NCBI GenBank assembly: GCA_019745565.1
Contig: JAIESW010000067.1
Span: 62,001 to 126,000, forward strand
Direction of reading: 5' to 3'
Length of the DNA: 64,000 nucleotides
Source of the DNA: Burkholderiales bacterium
Lineage (GTDB): Bacteria > Pseudomonadota > Gammaproteobacteria > Burkholderiales > Ga0077523
The translations under genes were made by a program, and so were the position numbers. Below are positions 61,802 through 64,000 of the stretch, in pieces. Positions within the stretch are counted from its first letter, which is position 1, and every line of letters begins with the position of its first letter. Below the pieces are notes generated by a model. The model was not told the DNA's origin. It ran no database searches and worked only from the letters and a program-made list of their open reading frames with translations.

Positions 61802-61873
61802 AACGCGGCAAGCCGTACCAACCTTTCGCCAGGAGTCCTTGAACCAAGGTCCCCCAATAGAAAGGCGCACGCG

Positions 61874-64000
61874 ATGAATCAGTGGTTTACGCCTCAGTCC
61901 GTCCTCTCGGAGGACGACGCACGCTCGACGCCAGGCGGCGATCCGCGCCGGCGCGGCGCACCGCTTCGGCCGTTGCCGCCGGACGCGATCATCCTTATCC
62001 CGGCCCGCAATGCGGTCCTGTTTCCCGGAGTCGTGTCGCCGGTCACCATCGGCCGTGCGACGTCGGTGGCAGCGGCGCAGGCGGCGGTCCAGTCGGAGCA
62101 GCGCGTCGGCTTCCTGCTCCAGCGCGATGCCGAGCAGAACGACGTCCGCCCGAACGATCTGCACTGGGTCGGTACGGCCGGCCGCATCGTCCGCTACGTG
62201 ACCGGACAGGACGGTTCGCACCACCTCGTCGTGCAAGGCGAGGAACGCTTCCGCGTGCTCGAATTCCTCGAGGGTTGGCCGTTCCTCGTGGCGCGCGTTG
62301 CGTACATCTCGGCTGCCGACGAGAGCGGTCCCGAGATCGAAGCACGCTTCCTGCAATTGAAGGAAAAGGCCGTCGAAGCGATCCGGTTGCTGCCGAACGC
62401 GCCCGACGAGTTCATTCCGATCGTGCAAGGCATGGAATCGGCCGGTGCGCTTGCGGATACCGTCGCCAACCTGATCGACGTCAAGCGCGAGGACAAGCAG
62501 GACATCCTCGAGACGTTCGATCTGAAGCGTCGTCTCGACCGCGTGCTCGCACTGCTGGCCGCGCGCGTGGAAGTGCTCCGGCTCTCTAAGGAGATCGGCG
62601 ACAAGACCCGGAAGGAGTTCGACGATCGCCAGCGCGAGCACGTCCTGCGCGAGCAGATGCGCCAGATCCAGAAGGAACTGGGCGACGGCGAGGACACGGC
62701 CGCTGAGATCGAAGGCCTCAAGACCGCCGTCGAGGCTGCGGGCATGCCCGAGGAGACGCTCAAGCACGCGCGCAAGGAATTGAAGCGCCTCGAGCGCATG
62801 GGCGAAAGCTCGGGCGAAGCATCCATGGTGCGCACCTATCTCGAGTGGTTGAGCGAGCTGCCCTGGAAGGCCGAGGACGTGAAGCCGATCGATATCGCCG
62901 AGGCGCGCCGCGTGCTCGACGAGGACCACTTCGGCCTCGACAAGATCAAGCGTCGCATCCTCGAGTTCCTCGCGGTGCGCAAGCTCAATCCGGAAGGCAA
63001 GAGCCCGATCCTGTGCTTCGTCGGTCCGCCCGGCGTGGGCAAGACTTCGCTCGGCCAGTCGATCGCGAAGGCCACCGGCCGCACGTTCCAGCGCGTGGCG
63101 CTGGGCGGCGTGCACGACGAGGCGGAGATCCGCGGTCACCGGCGTACGTACATCGGCTCGCTGCCGGGCAACATCATCCAGGCGCTGAAGCGCGCCGGGT
63201 CGCGCACGGGCGTGCTGCTCTTCGACGAGGTGGACAAGCTCGGCGCGGGCGGCTTCCACGGCGATCCGTCCTCGGCGCTGCTTGAAGTGCTCGATCCGGA
63301 GCAGAACTCCAAGTTCCGCGACAACTATCTCGGGGTCGACTTCGATCTGTCGAAGGTGATGTTCATCGCCACCGCGAACCAGCTCGACACCATTCCGGGG
63401 CCGTTGCGCGACCGCATGGAGATCATCCAGCTTCCCGGTTACACGGAGGAAGAGAAGCTCGAGATCGCGCGCCGGTATCTCGTGAAGCGTCAGCTCGAGG
63501 CCAATGGTCTTAACGCCGAGCAGGCGGTGATCACTGAAGCGGCGTTGCGCCGGATAATCGGCGACTACACGCGCGAAGCGGGCGTGCGCAACCTCGAGCG
63601 CGAGGTGGGCGCCGTACTGCGGCGGGTGGCCATGCGGATCGCGGAAGGCGAGGCCGGGCCGATCACGGTGGACGCCGACGATCTGCAGGCGATCCTGGGG
63701 GCTGCGCGGTTCGAGAACGAAGTGGCACAGCGTGCCGGCCTGCCCGGCGTGGCCACCGGTCTCGCGTGGACGCCGGTGGGCGGCGACATCCTCTTCATCG
63801 AGTCGGCGAAGGTGCCGGGTTCGGGCAAGCTCATCCTGACCGGGCAACTCGGTGACGTGATGAAGGAATCGGCGCAGGCCGCGCTTACGCTCGCCAAGAC
63901 CTGGACCGGGCGCAAGCTCGACGACGTGGACATCCACGTGCACGTGCCCGCGGGCGCGACGCCGAAGGACGGGCCGAGCGCGGGTGTGGCGATGTTCCTG
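61874..64000 (+). CDS. lon: ATP-dependent protease Lon (truncated by window end)
   Basis: The first 709 codons are present. The N-terminal LON substrate-binding domain begins with IILIPARNAVLFPGVVSPVT. The AAA+ module has Walker A VGPPGVGKTS near 384, Walker B VLLFDEVDKLG and sensor segments. The protease domain is entered and the catalytic Ser702 is visible in PKDGPSAG; the catalytic Lys lies beyond the window. The first 35 residues (Arg/Asp/Pro-rich) extend beyond E. coli Lon. Lon degrades damaged and regulatory proteins, and in some bacteria also antitoxins; the PIN gene lies 72 bp upstream. Confidence 0.95.
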   Translation, partial: MNQWFTPQSVLSEDDARSTPGGDPRRRGAPLRPLPPDAIILIPARNAVLFPGVVSPVTIGRATSVAAAQAAVQSEQRVGFLLQRDAEQNDVRPNDLHWVGTAGRIVRYVTGQDGSHHLVVQGEERFRVLEFLEGWPFLVARVAYISAADESGPEIEARFLQLKEKAVEAIRLLPNAPDEFIPIVQGMESAGALADTVANLIDVKREDKQDILETFDLKRRLDRVLALLAARVEVLRLSKEIGDKTRKEFDDRQREHVLREQMRQIQKELGDGEDTAAEIEGLKTAVEAAGMPEETLKHARKELKRLERMGESSGEASMVRTYLEWLSELPWKAEDVKPIDIAEARRVLDEDHFGLDKIKRRILEFLAVRKLNPEGKSPILCFVGPPGVGKTSLGQSIAKATGRTFQRVALGGVHDEAEIRGHRRTYIGSLPGNIIQALKRAGSRTGVLLFDEVDKLGAGGFHGDPSSALLEVLDPEQNSKFRDNYLGVDFDLSKVMFIATANQLDTIPGPLRDRMEIIQLPGYTEEEKLEIARRYLVKRQLEANGLNAEQAVITEAALRRIIGDYTREAGVRNLEREVGAVLRRVAMRIAEGEAGPITVDADDLQAILGAARFENEVAQRAGLPGVATGLAWTPVGGDILFIESAKVPGSGKLILTGQLGDVMKESAQAALTLAKTWTGRKLDDVDIHVHVPAGATPKDGPSAGVAMFL

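Noticed and set aside
61797..61860. CTTGAAA and CCCCCAAT upstream of lon, resembling a sigma-32 heat-shock promoter
   Set aside because: The two boxes are about 48 bp apart instead of 13-17, and no good -10 lies at the right distance from either CTTGAA copy.
61091..63943. Long open frame on the minus strand across the dioxygenase, PIN and lon genes
   Set aside because: It runs antisense through three well-supported genes and shows no protein family features.

Overview
The window is GC-rich and densely coded. It looks like part of a betaproteobacterial chromosome, probably Burkholderiales, Nitrosomonadales or Rhodocyclales. The main reason is a complete exosortase A (XrtA/EpsH)-type exopolysaccharide and PEP-CTERM locus in the gene order usual for those groups. 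No rRNA, tRNA, CRISPR array or insertion sequence was seen. All family assignments come from reading motifs, not from database searches.

1-14649 (minus strand): a twelve-gene exopolysaccharide operon read right to left. It encodes an outer-membrane export lipoprotein, a chain-length regulator, a tyrosine autokinase, an outer-membrane beta-barrel, an AAA ATPase, a polysaccharide deacetylase, a FemAB-like protein, glycosyltransferase stp1, exosortase A fused to EpsI, glycosyltransferase stp2, an asparagine-synthase-like amidotransferase, and a glycosyltransferase cut by the window edge. Spacing is tight, with several 4-bp overlaps. A sigma-54-like -24/-12 element lies upstream.

14939-26490: a mixed region that appears to hold one scattered transport and biosynthesis system. 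Two MacB/LolC-like permeases lie at its left. Their likely ATPase, a LolA-like periplasmic carrier and a DUF1302-like outer-membrane protein lie at its right. Between them are two methyltransferases, a PEP-CTERM protein, a ThiF/E1-like adenylyltransferase and two tandem exosortase-associated acyltransferases of the long-chain N-acyl amino acid synthase type. I propose that these make and export an N-acyl amino acid lipid.

26509-36623: more exosortase-linked genes. They are a UDP-GlcNAc 2-epimerase, a PLP decarboxylase and an acyl-CoA ligase, then a fused signalling protein whose receiver, cyclase and kinase domains all look degenerate, then the TPR protein PrsT and a second PEP-CTERM protein. 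Both PEP-CTERM genes have sigma-54-like promoters.

36780-44884: a metallo-hydrolase, a spermidine/putrescine-type ABC importer operon, and a very large MalT/BTAD-type regulator.

44959-49384: small periplasmic and hypothetical genes; a TetR regulator overlapping a metallo-beta-lactamase-fold gene; a decayed pirin gene beside an intact pirin; a GNAT acetyltransferase and a thioesterase.

49455-56402: an RND efflux pair with a divergent LysR regulator, two tandem thioredoxin-fold proteins, and a Dps-like ferritin.

56526-59885: a three-gene cassette encoding a receiver/FAD-oxidoreductase fusion, a cyclic-nucleotide-domain histidine kinase and a UBP-type zinc finger. 60044-64000: an FKBP isomerase, a phytanoyl-CoA-dioxygenase-like enzyme, a PIN-domain protein, and Lon protease truncated by the window end.
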